Source of the DNA: Croceibacter atlanticus HTCC2559 | Lineage (GTDB): Bacteria > Bacteroidota > Bacteroidia > Flavobacteriales > Flavobacteriaceae | NCBI RefSeq assembly: GCF_000196315.1 | Contig: NC_014230.1 | Span: forward strand, 1,322,001-1,386,000 | Length of the DNA: 64,000 nt | Direction: 5' to 3' | Part shown: in pieces, positions 42,159 to 50,793 of the stretch | Numbering within the stretch: position 1 is the stretch's first letter | Layout of the letters: every line of letters begins with the position of its first letter | Program-made: the position numbers and the translations under genes | Notes under the pieces: model-generated | What the model was told of the DNA's origin: nothing | The model's database searches: none | What the model saw: the letters and a program-made list of their open reading frames with translations, nothing else

Positions 42159-44498
42159 TTGAAAGTGCCCAATAAATTATTTCTTTTTATTTGTGCCATG
42201 TGGTGTCTAGGTTATGCCAATGCGCAAAATATTAGTGTAGATGCTCAGTCTTTTACATCGCAACAGTTAATTGAAGATGTGTTGGTAGGTATGGGTTGTG
42301 TGGAAAATGTTCAGGTAACCAATACGGTAAGTGGTCAATTTTCACAAGATTTAAGCTACGGTTATTTTCAAAATAATGGTGGCAGTTTTCCTTTTGAGGA
42401 AGGTGTAGTTTTAAGTACAGGCAGGTTAAATAATGTGCCAGGTCCAAATACCACATTAAGCGATGATGACGCAAACGGCTGGAATGGTGATCAAGACCTA
42501 GAAGATGCCCTTAACATTAACAATACAATTAATGCCACTGTAATAGAGTTTGACTTTACGCCATTGTCAAGTAGCTTAAGCTTTAGGTATATTTTTGCTT
42601 CAGAAGAATACAGAGCAAACAATTCATCAACATGTAATTTTTCAGATGCTTTCGGATTCTTAATAAGACCTGTTGGCGGTCAATATGAAAACATTGCGTT
42701 AATTCCTGGAACAAACACACCTGTCCTAGTGACTACTGTAAGACCAGAGATTATAGAAAATGGAGAACAAGCCTGTCCTGCAATTAATGAACAGTTTTTT
42801 GGAAGTTTTAATGGCAACAATGCGCCTATAAATTTTAATGGACAAACAGCTGTACTTACTGCAGAAACAGATGTTGTGCCAAATACACAATACCACATAA
42901 AATTAGTAATTGCAGACGAAGGTAACTTTAGGTTTGATTCTGCTGTATTTCTTGAAGCTAACAGCTTTGGGTTAAACGTAAATTTAGGACCAGACTTGTT
43001 AATTTCTAACAATATGGCATTGTGTACAGATGAAGAAACAACTTTAACTGCTATTGAGGCGCCACCAGGAGAAACTTATACATACAGATGGTTTCAGGAT
43101 AATATATTACAACCAGAAGTCTCTAATGAATTTTTGGTATCGCAACCTGGTACCTATCGTGTTGAGGTTAGTATTGGTAATGGGTGTTCACAAGAAGACG
43201 AAATTATAGTTGAGTATGATACGCCTCCAAACGTTGAAAATGCTACACTTACAGAGTGTGATGTTAATGCAAATGGTATTGCTGTATACAGTTTGTTTAG
43301 CTCAGAGCCACAAGTTATAAATGGAGATAATAGCCTTCAAATCACAATGTTTTTTCCAACATTGGAAACTGCAGAAATGAATAGTGATCAAATTACAAAT
43401 CCGTCACAATACGAAAACTCTACACCAAACGAAATTGTATATGCTCGTGTAAGAAATCAATCTGGTTGTGTGTCTATTGCAGAAGTATTACTAACCACAA
43501 CACCAGCAACAACAGTGCCGCCACAAGACTATGAAATATGTGGAGAAAACGGTTTTTCTGAGTTTCAGATATCCGAGATAGACGCGTTGTTTGATGCCGA
43601 AACAATGCCAAACTCTACCTATAGTTATTTTAGGACGACAGATGATGCTGCAAGTGGTACAAACGAGATAACTACGACAACATTTATAAATGAAACTGTA
43701 AACCAGCAAACTTTAATTGTTGTAATAGAAAATGCAAGTGAGTGTTACGAAAATTCACAAGTCACCTTATTCTCAAGAGATACACCTATCTTAATGGATG
43801 ATGAAATTTTGCCGTTATGTGCAGACGGTCAAACACCAAGTGTAATGTTAGATGCTGGAGTTGTACAGGCAAATGCAAACGCAACATACCAATGGTCTAA
43901 CGGTGCTACAACACCAACGATATCTGTAACAAATGCTGGAGATTATACTGTTACGGTAACAAATACATATGCTAGTGGATTAAGTTGTGCTGCAACGCGT
44001 ACAATATCAGTTGTAGAAGGTTCTACTGCACAAATCTCAATTTCTTTAAGTGGAGGTTTCCCAAATCAAACGGTGACGGTTAACGCACAAGGGCAAGGAA
44101 ATTATACCTATGCATTGGATAATAGTAGTGGACCGTATCAGGAATCTAATGTTTTTGAAAATGTTGAACCTGGACAACATACCGTATTTGTGAGAAGTGA
44201 GTTTTGTGGAACCACACCGTTTACTTTTGGAGTGCTTAATTTTCCAAAATTCTTCTCGCCAAATGGTGATGGTTTTAACGATGTATGGAGTGTGCTAAAT
44301 GCAGATAGAAATAATCCAGTAGTGAAGCATATCTATATTTTTGATAGATATGGTAAATTGTTAACTACCCTAAACTCTGCAGCATCTGCTTGGGACGGTA
44401 CGTTTAATGGCAAGGCTTTGCCTGCTTCAGATTACTGGTTTTTAGCAGAATTTATAGATGGCTTCCAATACCGCAGTCATTTTAGCTTGATTAGATAA
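42159..44498 (+). CDS. Secreted choice-of-anchor L protein with type B sorting domain (3)
   Basis: Starting at TTG 42159 gives 779 residues; GTG 42165 is the alternative. The earlier TTG at 42138 would include the -7 box and is rejected. A signal peptide, NKLFLFICAMWCLGYANA, is followed by a choice-of-anchor L domain (about 20-270): QLIEDVLVGMGC, GVVLSTGRLNNVPGPN, FRYIFASEEYRA, DAFGFLIRPVGG. PKD/Ig-like and repeat-like segments follow. The last 85 residues are a type B domain: KFFSPNGDGFNDVWSVL, FDRYGKLLTTL, WDGTFNGKALPASDYWF. It completes a run of three cargo genes. Surface attachment or secretion is inferred. Confidence 0.9.
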   Translation: MKVPNKLFLFICAMWCLGYANAQNISVDAQSFTSQQLIEDVLVGMGCVENVQVTNTVSGQFSQDLSYGYFQNNGGSFPFEEGVVLSTGRLNNVPGPNTTLSDDDANGWNGDQDLEDALNINNTINATVIEFDFTPLSSSLSFRYIFASEEYRANNSSTCNFSDAFGFLIRPVGGQYENIALIPGTNTPVLVTTVRPEIIENGEQACPAINEQFFGSFNGNNAPINFNGQTAVLTAETDVVPNTQYHIKLVIADEGNFRFDSAVFLEANSFGLNVNLGPDLLISNNMALCTDEETTLTAIEAPPGETYTYRWFQDNILQPEVSNEFLVSQPGTYRVEVSIGNGCSQEDEIIVEYDTPPNVENATLTECDVNANGIAVYSLFSSEPQVINGDNSLQITMFFPTLETAEMNSDQITNPSQYENSTPNEIVYARVRNQSGCVSIAEVLLTTTPATTVPPQDYEICGENGFSEFQISEIDALFDAETMPNSTYSYFRTTDDAASGTNEITTTTFINETVNQQTLIVVIENASECYENSQVTLFSRDTPILMDDEILPLCADGQTPSVMLDAGVVQANANATYQWSNGATTPTISVTNAGDYTVTVTNTYASGLSCAATRTISVVEGSTAQISISLSGGFPNQTVTVNAQGQGNYTYALDNSSGPYQESNVFENVEPGQHTVFVRSEFCGTTPFTFGVLNFPKFFSPNGDGFNDVWSVLNADRNNPVVKHIYIFDRYGKLLTTLNSAASAWDGTFNGKALPASDYWFLAEFIDGFQYRSHFSLIR

Positions 44499-44519
44499 TC
44501 TTTTCTGTAATTTTAAGAT

Positions 44520-46526
44520 ATGAAGTTTACAATAGAATCTGAGTACAAGCCAACAGGAGATCAACCTGGTGCAATAAAACAATTAGTGTCTAATATTGAA
44601 GAAAATGAACAATATTCTACATTGCTTGGTGTAACAGGTTCGGGTAAAACATTTACGGTTGCAAATGTTATTAAGGAAGTGCAACGCCCAACATTAGTAT
44701 TGGCGCACAATAAGACATTGGCAGCACAATTATATTCAGAGTTTAAAAGCTTTTTTCCGCATAATGCAATTGAGTACTTTGTTTCGTATTATGATTACTA
44801 CCAACCAGAAGCTTTTATACCAACATCTGGAACGTATATAGAAAAAGACCTTTCAATTAATGAAGAAATTGAAAAGTTAAGACTAAGTACAACCTCTTCA
44901 TTATTATCTGGTAGGAGAGATGTGCTTGTGGTAGCTTCAGTTTCTTGTCTATATGGTATTGGTAATCCGGTTGAGTTTCAGAAAAATGTTATTTCTATTA
45001 AAAGGGATCAGCAAATTTCTAGAACAGAATTGCTCAAGAAGTTAGTACAAAGTCTTTATAGTAGAACAACTGGAGAATTTAATCACGGTAACTTCAGAAT
45101 TAAAGGAGACACATTAGATGTTTATCCAAGTTACGCAGATGATGCGTTTCGAATACATTTCTTTGGAGATGAAATAGAAGATATTGAGCAGTTTGATGTG
45201 CAGACAAATACTGTTATAGAAAAGTATGAACGCTTAAATATATATCCTGCCAATATGTTTGTGACCTCGCCAGATGTGTTACATAAAGCAATAGACAACA
45301 TAGCGTTAGACTTAGGAAAACAAACCGAATATTTTAAAGACATAGGGAAACACCTAGAGGCAAAACGTCTTGAGGAACGTACTAATTTTGATCTTGAAAT
45401 GATTAAGGAATTAGGCTACTGCTCTGGTATAGAAAATTATTCGAGATATTTAGATGGCAGAGAACCCGGAACACGACCATTCTGTTTGTTAGATTATTTT
45501 CCGGAAGATTATTTAATGGTTGTAGATGAAAGTCACGTTACTATTCCGCAAGTACATGCAATGTATGGAGGTGACCGTAGCCGAAAGGAAAACCTAGTAG
45601 ATTATGGTTTTAGGTTGCCTGCTGCTTTGGATAACAGACCTTTAAAATTTGAAGAGTTTGAGGCATTACAAAATCAGGTAATATATGTGAGTGCTACGCC
45701 AGCAGATTATGAACTACAGAAAACAGATGGTGTTTATGTTGAGCAAGTTATTAGGCCAACAGGATTATTAGATCCAATTATTGAAGTGCGCCCAAGCTTA
45801 AATCAAATAGATGATTTAATAGAGGAGATTCAAACTCGTGTAGATAAAGATCAGCGTACATTGGTAACCACGCTTACTAAGCGTATGGCAGAAGAGTTAG
45901 TAAAATATTTAACTCGAATAGATATACGCTGCAGGTATATACATAGTGATGTAGATACCTTGGAGCGAGTAGAAATAATGCAGGATTTACGAAAGGGTAT
46001 TTTTGATGTTCTTGTAGGTGTTAATCTTCTTAGAGAAGGATTAGACTTGCCAGAAGTATCTTTAGTAGCAATTTTAGATGCAGACAAAGAAGGGTTTTTG
46101 CGTAGCAACAGATCGCTTACCCAAACTATTGGTCGTGCTGCAAGACACTTAGAAGGTAAAGCTATTATGTATGCAGATAAGATTACAGACAGTATGCAAA
46201 AAACAATAGATGAAACCGAATACCGCAGAACCAAACAAATAAACTACAACACCAAGCACAACATTACACCAACTGCTCTTAAAAAAGGTATAGATAGTGC
46301 ATTGGCAGGCAAAAAAGTAGAACCTTATAAATTTGAAAAAGCACCGACTTTAAAAGCTGCGGAAGAAGAAGTGGCTTACTTTACAGAAGATCAGCTAGAC
46401 AAGCGCATAAGAGAGGTTAGGAAAGCAATGGAAAAAGCTGCTAAAGAATTAGATTTTATTGAAGCCGCTAGGTTTAGAGATGAAATTAAAATGCTACAGC
46501 AGAAAAAAGAGAATCAAAAAGTTTAG
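44520..46526 (+). CDS. uvrB: Excinuclease ABC subunit B
   Basis: This 668-residue DNA repair helicase-like protein verifies damage and loads UvrC. Motif I is GVTGSGKTFTVA, followed by NKTLAAQLYSEF, the beta-hairpin YYDYYQPEAFIP, DESHVTIPQ and helicase motif VI QTIGRAARH. A C-terminal UVR domain (EKAAKELDFIEAARFRDEI) binds UvrC. The length is typical. A -7-like TAATTTTA (44508-44515) ends 4 bases before the ATG, so it may have a leaderless promoter besides read-through from the cargo gene. It is followed after 30 bases by a DEAD-like gene. Confidence 0.97.
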   Translation: MKFTIESEYKPTGDQPGAIKQLVSNIEENEQYSTLLGVTGSGKTFTVANVIKEVQRPTLVLAHNKTLAAQLYSEFKSFFPHNAIEYFVSYYDYYQPEAFIPTSGTYIEKDLSINEEIEKLRLSTTSSLLSGRRDVLVVASVSCLYGIGNPVEFQKNVISIKRDQQISRTELLKKLVQSLYSRTTGEFNHGNFRIKGDTLDVYPSYADDAFRIHFFGDEIEDIEQFDVQTNTVIEKYERLNIYPANMFVTSPDVLHKAIDNIALDLGKQTEYFKDIGKHLEAKRLEERTNFDLEMIKELGYCSGIENYSRYLDGREPGTRPFCLLDYFPEDYLMVVDESHVTIPQVHAMYGGDRSRKENLVDYGFRLPAALDNRPLKFEEFEALQNQVIYVSATPADYELQKTDGVYVEQVIRPTGLLDPIIEVRPSLNQIDDLIEEIQTRVDKDQRTLVTTLTKRMAEELVKYLTRIDIRCRYIHSDVDTLERVEIMQDLRKGIFDVLVGVNLLREGLDLPEVSLVAILDADKEGFLRSNRSLTQTIGRAARHLEGKAIMYADKITDSMQKTIDETEYRRTKQINYNTKHNITPTALKKGIDSALAGKKVEPYKFEKAPTLKAAEEEVAYFTEDQLDKRIREVRKAMEKAAKELDFIEAARFRDEIKMLQQKKENQKV

Positions 46527-46556
46527 GTTTGTACCTTACTCATTAAAACATACAAC

Positions 46557-47168
46557 TTGTCATTTAAAAAATTAGAACCTTCAATTAAGCAAGTCCTTAC
46601 AGAAAAGGAATTTATAGCGCCTACAAAATTTCAGAAACAAGCTATTTCTAAAATTAAAAGTGGTGTAAATCTGTTTGGAATTGGTCCAGAAGGTTGCGGT
46701 AAAACCACTGCATTAATTATAGGAGTTATTCAAAAACTAAAATCAGCTTTTGAAGATGCGCCTAGAGCATTAATAATTGTGGAGAACAAAGAGAAAGCTT
46801 TAGAGCTAGAATCACAATTTCTTCCTTTTTTAAAACCAACAGATTTAAGATTGTATTTGGCTTATGATGAGCAGCGTTTTGATCATCAAAAAGATGAAAT
46901 TTATGATGGTGTAGATATTGTTATTGCTACTCCAAAAAGACTTACAGAGCTTTTTCAGAGAACAGGAATAAATGTTACGCAATTGCAAATGTACATTATA
47001 GATGATGCTGAGTTCTTGACAAGAGGAACTCAATTGTCTTTGGTAAACCGCATACCAGAAAGTATTCCCAAATGTCAATATATTATGAGTTCAACTCTAT
47101 TTCATGACAAGCTAGAGCGCTTGCAGGACTCATTTATGTTTGGAGCCCACTTGGTAACCGTTAAATAA
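46557..47168 (+). CDS. Single-domain DEAD/DEAH-box helicase-like protein (RecA1 only)
   Basis: A 203-residue protein with TTG as start. It matches only the first RecA domain of DEAD-box RNA helicases. The Q-motif region is FIAPTKFQKQAI, motif I is GPEGCGKTT, the Ia-like region is PRALIIVENKEKA, and IVIATPKRL is motif Ib. Motif II reads DDAE instead of DEAD and motif III is SST instead of SAT. No second helicase domain follows; the stop is real and a hairpin begins 5 bases later, so this is not a frameshifted helicase. It may bind ATP or RNA, but helicase activity is doubtful. It lies 30 bases after uvrB. Confidence 0.78.
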   Translation: MSFKKLEPSIKQVLTEKEFIAPTKFQKQAISKIKSGVNLFGIGPEGCGKTTALIIGVIQKLKSAFEDAPRALIIVENKEKALELESQFLPFLKPTDLRLYLAYDEQRFDHQKDEIYDGVDIVIATPKRLTELFQRTGINVTQLQMYIIDDAEFLTRGTQLSLVNRIPESIPKCQYIMSSTLFHDKLERLQDSFMFGAHLVTVK

Positions 47169-47173
47169 AAAAA

Positions 47174-47202
47174 GAACGGCACCAAATTATTTGATGCCGT
47201 TC
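47174..47202 (-). terminator. Terminator of hsp20 (and hairpin after the DEAD-like gene)
   Basis: GAACGGCA (47174-47181) pairs with TGCCGTTC (47195-47202) and CAAA with TTTG inside, with one mismatch. On the minus strand it is followed by seven T, so it ends transcription from hsp20; on the plus strand no T run follows. Confidence 0.8.
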
Positions 47203-47217
47203 TCGTAACTAACTAAA

Positions 47218-47260
47218 CCAATTCTTCCCGCGAGATGAAACGGCTCGCATAATTGGGAAG
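47218..47260. other. Structured element downstream of hsp20
   Basis: A GCGAG/CTCGC stem (47230-47234 with 47244-47248) can be extended in two ways that exclude each other: CCAATT with AATTGG (47218-47223, 47251-47256) or CTTCCC with GGGAAG (47224-47229, 47255-47260). It lies in the 3' untranslated region of hsp20, before the terminator. It may be part of a 3'-derived small RNA or a stability element; nothing more can be said. Confidence 0.4.
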
Positions 47261-47269
47261 CTTTTCAAC

Positions 47270-47716
47270 TTATGATATCTCTATCATACGTTTTGCCTGT
47301 ACCTTAGACTCCTCTTTTTTAGGTAATGTAATCGTTAAAACGCCTTGCTCGTAAGTAGCAGAGATGTTTTGATTATTTATAGTCTCTGGTAGGCTAAATG
47401 CTCTTTTAAAACTGTTGTAGCTAAATTCTTTTCTGGTAAACTTGCCATCTTCACTAGTGTTGTCTTTAACTTCTTTGGCTTCAGAAGAAATGGTTAGAAC
47501 ATCATTATCTAACTCAATATTAAAATCTTCCTTAGTTTTTCCTGGCGCAGCAACTAATACAGAAAAATCGTCATCGCTCTCCATAATGTTTACTGCAGGA
47601 ATGCTTACACCAATGTTATTTACATTGCTTGTGCCACCTAGCCAATCTGTTTTAAACATATCATCTATCATAGATGGTAACCAATTGTTGTCTACTGTTC
47701 TTTTTGTAAGTGTCAT
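47270..47716 (-). CDS. Small heat shock protein, Hsp20 family
   Basis: A 148-residue alpha-crystallin-type chaperone that holds unfolding proteins in the cytoplasm. The N-terminal part is short and hydrophobic (NWLPSMIDDMFKTDW). The crystallin domain runs over about residues 38-140, with DDDFSVLVAAPGKTKEDFNI and the conserved YEQGVLTITLPKK. The C-terminal tail is KRMIEIS, a variant of the I-x-I anchor. The gene stands alone; an inverted repeat lies 36-65 bases upstream of the start, and a terminator follows. Confidence 0.92.
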   Translation of the reverse strand: MTLTKRTVDNNWLPSMIDDMFKTDWLGGTSNVNNIGVSIPAVNIMESDDDFSVLVAAPGKTKEDFNIELDNDVLTISSEAKEVKDNTSEDGKFTRKEFSYNSFKRAFSLPETINNQNISATYEQGVLTITLPKKEESKVQAKRMIEIS

Positions 47717-47751
47717 AATATATGTGTTTTAAAAATTTGTAATCTAAATTC

Positions 47752-47781
47752 AGTAGGTATATAGCAATATAGATACCAACT
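47752..47781. repeat. Inverted repeat upstream of hsp20
   Basis: AGTAGGTAT (47752-47760) and ATACCAACT (47773-47781) pair at 8 of 9 positions with 12 bases between, about 36 bases before the hsp20 start. A heat-shock operator is possible but no family of such elements is recognised. The rest of the 180-base gap to the DUF2254 gene shows no further feature. Confidence 0.35.
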
Positions 47782-47897
47782 CAATTATTATGACATTACG
47801 GCAGTTTTGAACACAAACAAGGTGACATTTTGTCTAAAATTGTTGTAAAAAGGTTAATGTGTTTCGTTTTCTATGTATATAGTGAGACATTTAAAGA

Positions 47898-49187
47898 ATG
47901 AAACAACTCTTTAACCGGCTAATTTCTTTCTTTAATACTATTGAAAGTAAGATTGCTTTTTATCCCACATTGTTAGCCTTCTTTGGTTTTAACTTTGCCT
48001 TCCTAATGTTATTCCTAGAAAAGAAAGGAATTTCAAGAACACTAATTGAGAAAATCCCACAGTTATTAGTTGAAGATGGAGATACCGCATTAACTATTAT
48101 AAGTGCGTGTATTGGTGGATTAATTTCTATGATGGTGTTTAGCTTTTCAATGGTTATGCTTTTGCTTAGTCAGGCTTCTAGTAATTTTTCGCCACGTTTA
48201 TTGCCAGGACTAATCTCAGATAAAGTTCATCAGATAATTTTAGGTATTTACTTGGCAACCATTCTGTATAGCATCTTTATTTTGTTTGCCATAGAGCCTT
48301 CTGGAGATAAATATGATTTGCCTGGAATAGCTATTTTGTTGTCCATCATATTTACTATTGTTTGTATCTGCGCATTTATCTTCTTTATTCACAATATCTC
48401 TCAAAGTATTCAAATAAATAATATACTTGAAAACATCTTCATCCTAGCTAAAGGCAGAATATTAAAACTGATTGATGCAGAACATGATAAAGGGGAACTA
48501 CCAGATTTTGAAGACACAGAAGACTGGTATGAATATAATATTAAGGAAAGTGGTTATTTTCAAAACATAGCAATGAATAATCTACTAGATCACTGTGAAG
48601 AGAACGATAACCGGCTTCATATTCTTCCTGTTAAAGGTATTTTTGTGTTAAATAACATTCCAGCTTTTAAAAGTAAAAATGAACTTACCGATGAAGAGGC
48701 AGATGATATAAGAGCGAATTTTAATTTTTCTAGAGGAGAGTTAATTGCAGATAATTATGCCTTGGCGTTTAAACAAATTACAGAGATTATTGTAAAAGCA
48801 ATGTCTCCTGGAATTAATGATCCTGGAACAGCACTTAATGCTATAGATTATCTTACTGAGTTGTTTGCATTACGTATGCGAAAGCGAGATGAAACAATAA
48901 TAACAAAAGATGAAACACCACTCGTAAAGTTAAATACTATTGATTTAGAAGAGTTGTTGTATCAAGTTATGGCATCTATAAGAACGTATTGCAAACAAGA
49001 TATTACTGTAGTGCAAAAGCTATTTTTAATGTTTGAGTATTTAAAAATTCAGCCAACACCACATAAGGATTATGATGAGATTATTAATAAAGAAGCTTTA
49101 ACGCTATTGGAAGACTCCCAACGTGCTATTGTTAATGAACGAGATATTGCACATTTAAATAAACTTGCAGAAAAATTTAAATCATAA
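47898..49187 (+). CDS. DUF2254 membrane protein
   Basis: A 429-residue inner membrane protein with four hydrophobic segments in its first half (about 22-42, 67-90, 108-130 and 142-166). They carry the family pattern SACIGGLISMMVFSFSMVML and ASSNFSPRLLPG. The soluble second half includes ALAFKQITEIIVKAMSPGIN and DPGTALNAIDYL, which are conserved in DUF2254. The function of the family is unknown. It is a single gene ended by a strong bidirectional terminator. Confidence 0.9.
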   Translation: MKQLFNRLISFFNTIESKIAFYPTLLAFFGFNFAFLMLFLEKKGISRTLIEKIPQLLVEDGDTALTIISACIGGLISMMVFSFSMVMLLLSQASSNFSPRLLPGLISDKVHQIILGIYLATILYSIFILFAIEPSGDKYDLPGIAILLSIIFTIVCICAFIFFIHNISQSIQINNILENIFILAKGRILKLIDAEHDKGELPDFEDTEDWYEYNIKESGYFQNIAMNNLLDHCEENDNRLHILPVKGIFVLNNIPAFKSKNELTDEEADDIRANFNFSRGELIADNYALAFKQITEIIVKAMSPGINDPGTALNAIDYLTELFALRMRKRDETIITKDETPLVKLNTIDLEELLYQVMASIRTYCKQDITVVQKLFLMFEYLKIQPTPHKDYDEIINKEALTLLEDSQRAIVNERDIAHLNKLAEKFKS

Positions 49188-49215
49188 AAAAAGCCTCCAA
49201 TTTTGGAGGCTTTTT
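49188..49215. terminator. Bidirectional terminator between convergent genes
   Basis: AAAAAGCCTCCAA (49188-49200) pairs with TTGGAGGCTTTTT (49203-49215) around two bases, with A runs on one side and T runs on the other. It begins right after the stop of the DUF2254 gene and 18 bases after the stop of the convergent gene at 49233. Confidence 0.93.
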
Positions 49216-49232
49216 GTTTTTTTAAAGAAAGA

Positions 49233-49649
49233 CTATTCCTCTTCCTCGTTATCATAATAATCTGAGAAAATCTCAAGAAACGCACCTGGCGTATGTACTT
49301 TGTTTGGGTAATCTCCCATACTATCCATCACAAGTTCGATAGCAGATTCGTGGAAGCCCATTCTAAAACCAAAGTTTTTAGCTTTTTCAAGATCTTTAGT
49401 AGATGGTTCTTTGTCAATATCCATAGCTAATAAAAGTCTATGAAAATGTGTGATACGCTCTGTTGATACCTTACGGTGAGTAGGAGAGTTTGTACCTTCG
49501 TATATAACTTCTAATTCGTCTTTAGAGATTTCTAGTGCTTCTGCAACATCTTCAAAAAACGTAAAGTCTAAATCGTCTAATGCTTCTTTACTTTTTCTAA
49601 AGCGAATCATATCAGACAACAAAATTGTTTTTTCAGTTTTTGTGCTCAT
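49233..49649 (-). CDS. Hypothetical protein, 138 aa, acidic tail
   Basis: A soluble 138-residue protein, mostly helical by its pattern, with no signal peptide and a strongly acidic end (DYYDNEEEE). No family was recognised. RITHFHRLLLAMDIDKEP and NFGFRMGFHESAIELVMD are regular amphipathic stretches. Codon use and base composition look like the neighbours, so there is no sign of recent transfer. It is a single gene bounded by the terminator at 49188 and by the ctaA operon. Confidence 0.65.
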   Translation of the reverse strand: MSTKTEKTILLSDMIRFRKSKEALDDLDFTFFEDVAEALEISKDELEVIYEGTNSPTHRKVSTERITHFHRLLLAMDIDKEPSTKDLEKAKNFGFRMGFHESAIELVMDSMGDYPNKVHTPGAFLEIFSDYYDNEEEE

Positions 49650-49674
49650 AGTCAGTTTGTAATTTTTAGTAAAA

Positions 49675-49743
49675 TTAAACCTTTTTTAAATCATTAATAA
49701 ATTGAAAGCCTAAAACTTATATTAAGATTTTAAACCTTTTTTA
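49675..49743. repeat. Direct repeat flanking an intergenic stretch
   Basis: TTAAACCTTTTTTA occurs at 49675-49688 and again at 49730-49743. The AT-rich composition makes chance possible. It lies between the start of the 138-residue gene and the end of ctaA. Confidence 0.3.
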
Positions 49744-49756
49744 GTCTTTTAGGTAT

Positions 49757-50788
49757 TTAAGACTTTGCAATCTTAGGAAGCTTAGTGGCTTTTAAAGACT
49801 CCATTAGGATATAACTCTGTACTCCAAATAATACAGTTGCTATAATTAAGTGTAATGGCTGAGTTCCAAATGGAAAATCTATATAATACATTGCAATTCC
49901 AGATATAATCTCAATCCCAATTAAAATCAATACCCAGTTTAGTTTTTGAAAACCATAACCTAGTTTTCTATTTTGCCACCATAACATACCATTTACAAGA
50001 ACTACAAGAATAGAAAATGTACGATGTATATAAAAACTAACAGTAGGATCTTTTAGCCAAAGTCCCTTTGCTGTATAGCCAACTATGTCTATTTGATTGT
50101 CAACAAATTGTCTTACTTGTGTGCCAAGGATGATTTGGATTAAAGTGAATACAATACTAATAATTAGTAAATTTTGAAAAAATGGTCTTTTAAAATGAGC
50201 AATGCGTTTAGTGCTTGTAGCGTGTACCAGGTAATTAAGAACAGCAACAATTACTAATGCCATAACCATATGGATGGTAATTTTTACTGGAGCTAATAAT
50301 GAGTAAACAACTTTTGCTCCTAAATAACCTTGTATGCACATTAGGATTAGTGATACTATGGTAACTATGGTAATGTGCTTTTCAGATTTCCAATACTTAA
50401 AGGATAAAGCAGTCATAATAAGCATTGCAAGACCTGCTAATGCACCTAAAAGTCGATTTACATACTCTATCCATGTGTGCCAAGGATTAAAAATAGCATA
50501 GTCATGACGATCGTAAGTAGACCAGTTCTCCTCGTTGTAAGTAGTTCCAGATGTGAAATCTGAGCTGGCAACCCTTAAGCTTTCATCGACAATTATAACC
50601 TGACCTTCTTCGTATAGTCTGTTTGGTTGAAACTGAAGTTCTGCCTCTTCAGTTGGTGGTATATAATACCCAAAGCATTTTGGCCAATCTGGGCAACCCA
50701 TTCCGCTTCCAGTCATACGAACTACTGCTCCAGCAATAATTACAAGGTAAACAAGAATAAGTGATATTTTGAGAAATGTTCTGTACAT
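49757..50788 (-). CDS. ctaA: Heme A synthase (COX15/CtaA family)
   Basis: A 343-residue inner membrane enzyme that oxidises the C8 methyl of heme O to make heme A for cytochrome oxidase. About eight hydrophobic helices are seen. VVRMTGSGMGCPDWPKCFG near the N-terminus is the classical signature with the Cys pair. Heme-ligand His lie in HTWIEYVNRLLGAL, in ITIHMVMALV and in YIHRTFSILV; another conserved stretch is ILGTQVRQFVD. The length fits the type with an extended first loop. The gene starts 5 bases after cca on the same strand and is the last gene of the operon that begins at 53960. Confidence 0.94.
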   Translation of the reverse strand: MYRTFLKISLILVYLVIIAGAVVRMTGSGMGCPDWPKCFGYYIPPTEEAELQFQPNRLYEEGQVIIVDESLRVASSDFTSGTTYNEENWSTYDRHDYAIFNPWHTWIEYVNRLLGALAGLAMLIMTALSFKYWKSEKHITIVTIVSLILMCIQGYLGAKVVYSLLAPVKITIHMVMALVIVAVLNYLVHATSTKRIAHFKRPFFQNLLIISIVFTLIQIILGTQVRQFVDNQIDIVGYTAKGLWLKDPTVSFYIHRTFSILVVLVNGMLWWQNRKLGYGFQKLNWVLILIGIEIISGIAMYYIDFPFGTQPLHLIIATVLFGVQSYILMESLKATKLPKIAKS

Positions 50789-50793
50789 AGCTA

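Noticed and set aside
45851-46234. 127-codon open frame antisense to uvrB
   Set aside because: It lies wholly inside the conserved helicase motifs of uvrB on the other strand; a shadow.
47169-47270. Missing second half of the DEAD-like gene through a frameshift
   Set aside because: Only about 100 bases separate its stop from hsp20, filled by hairpins; no helicase C-terminal motif is found in any frame.
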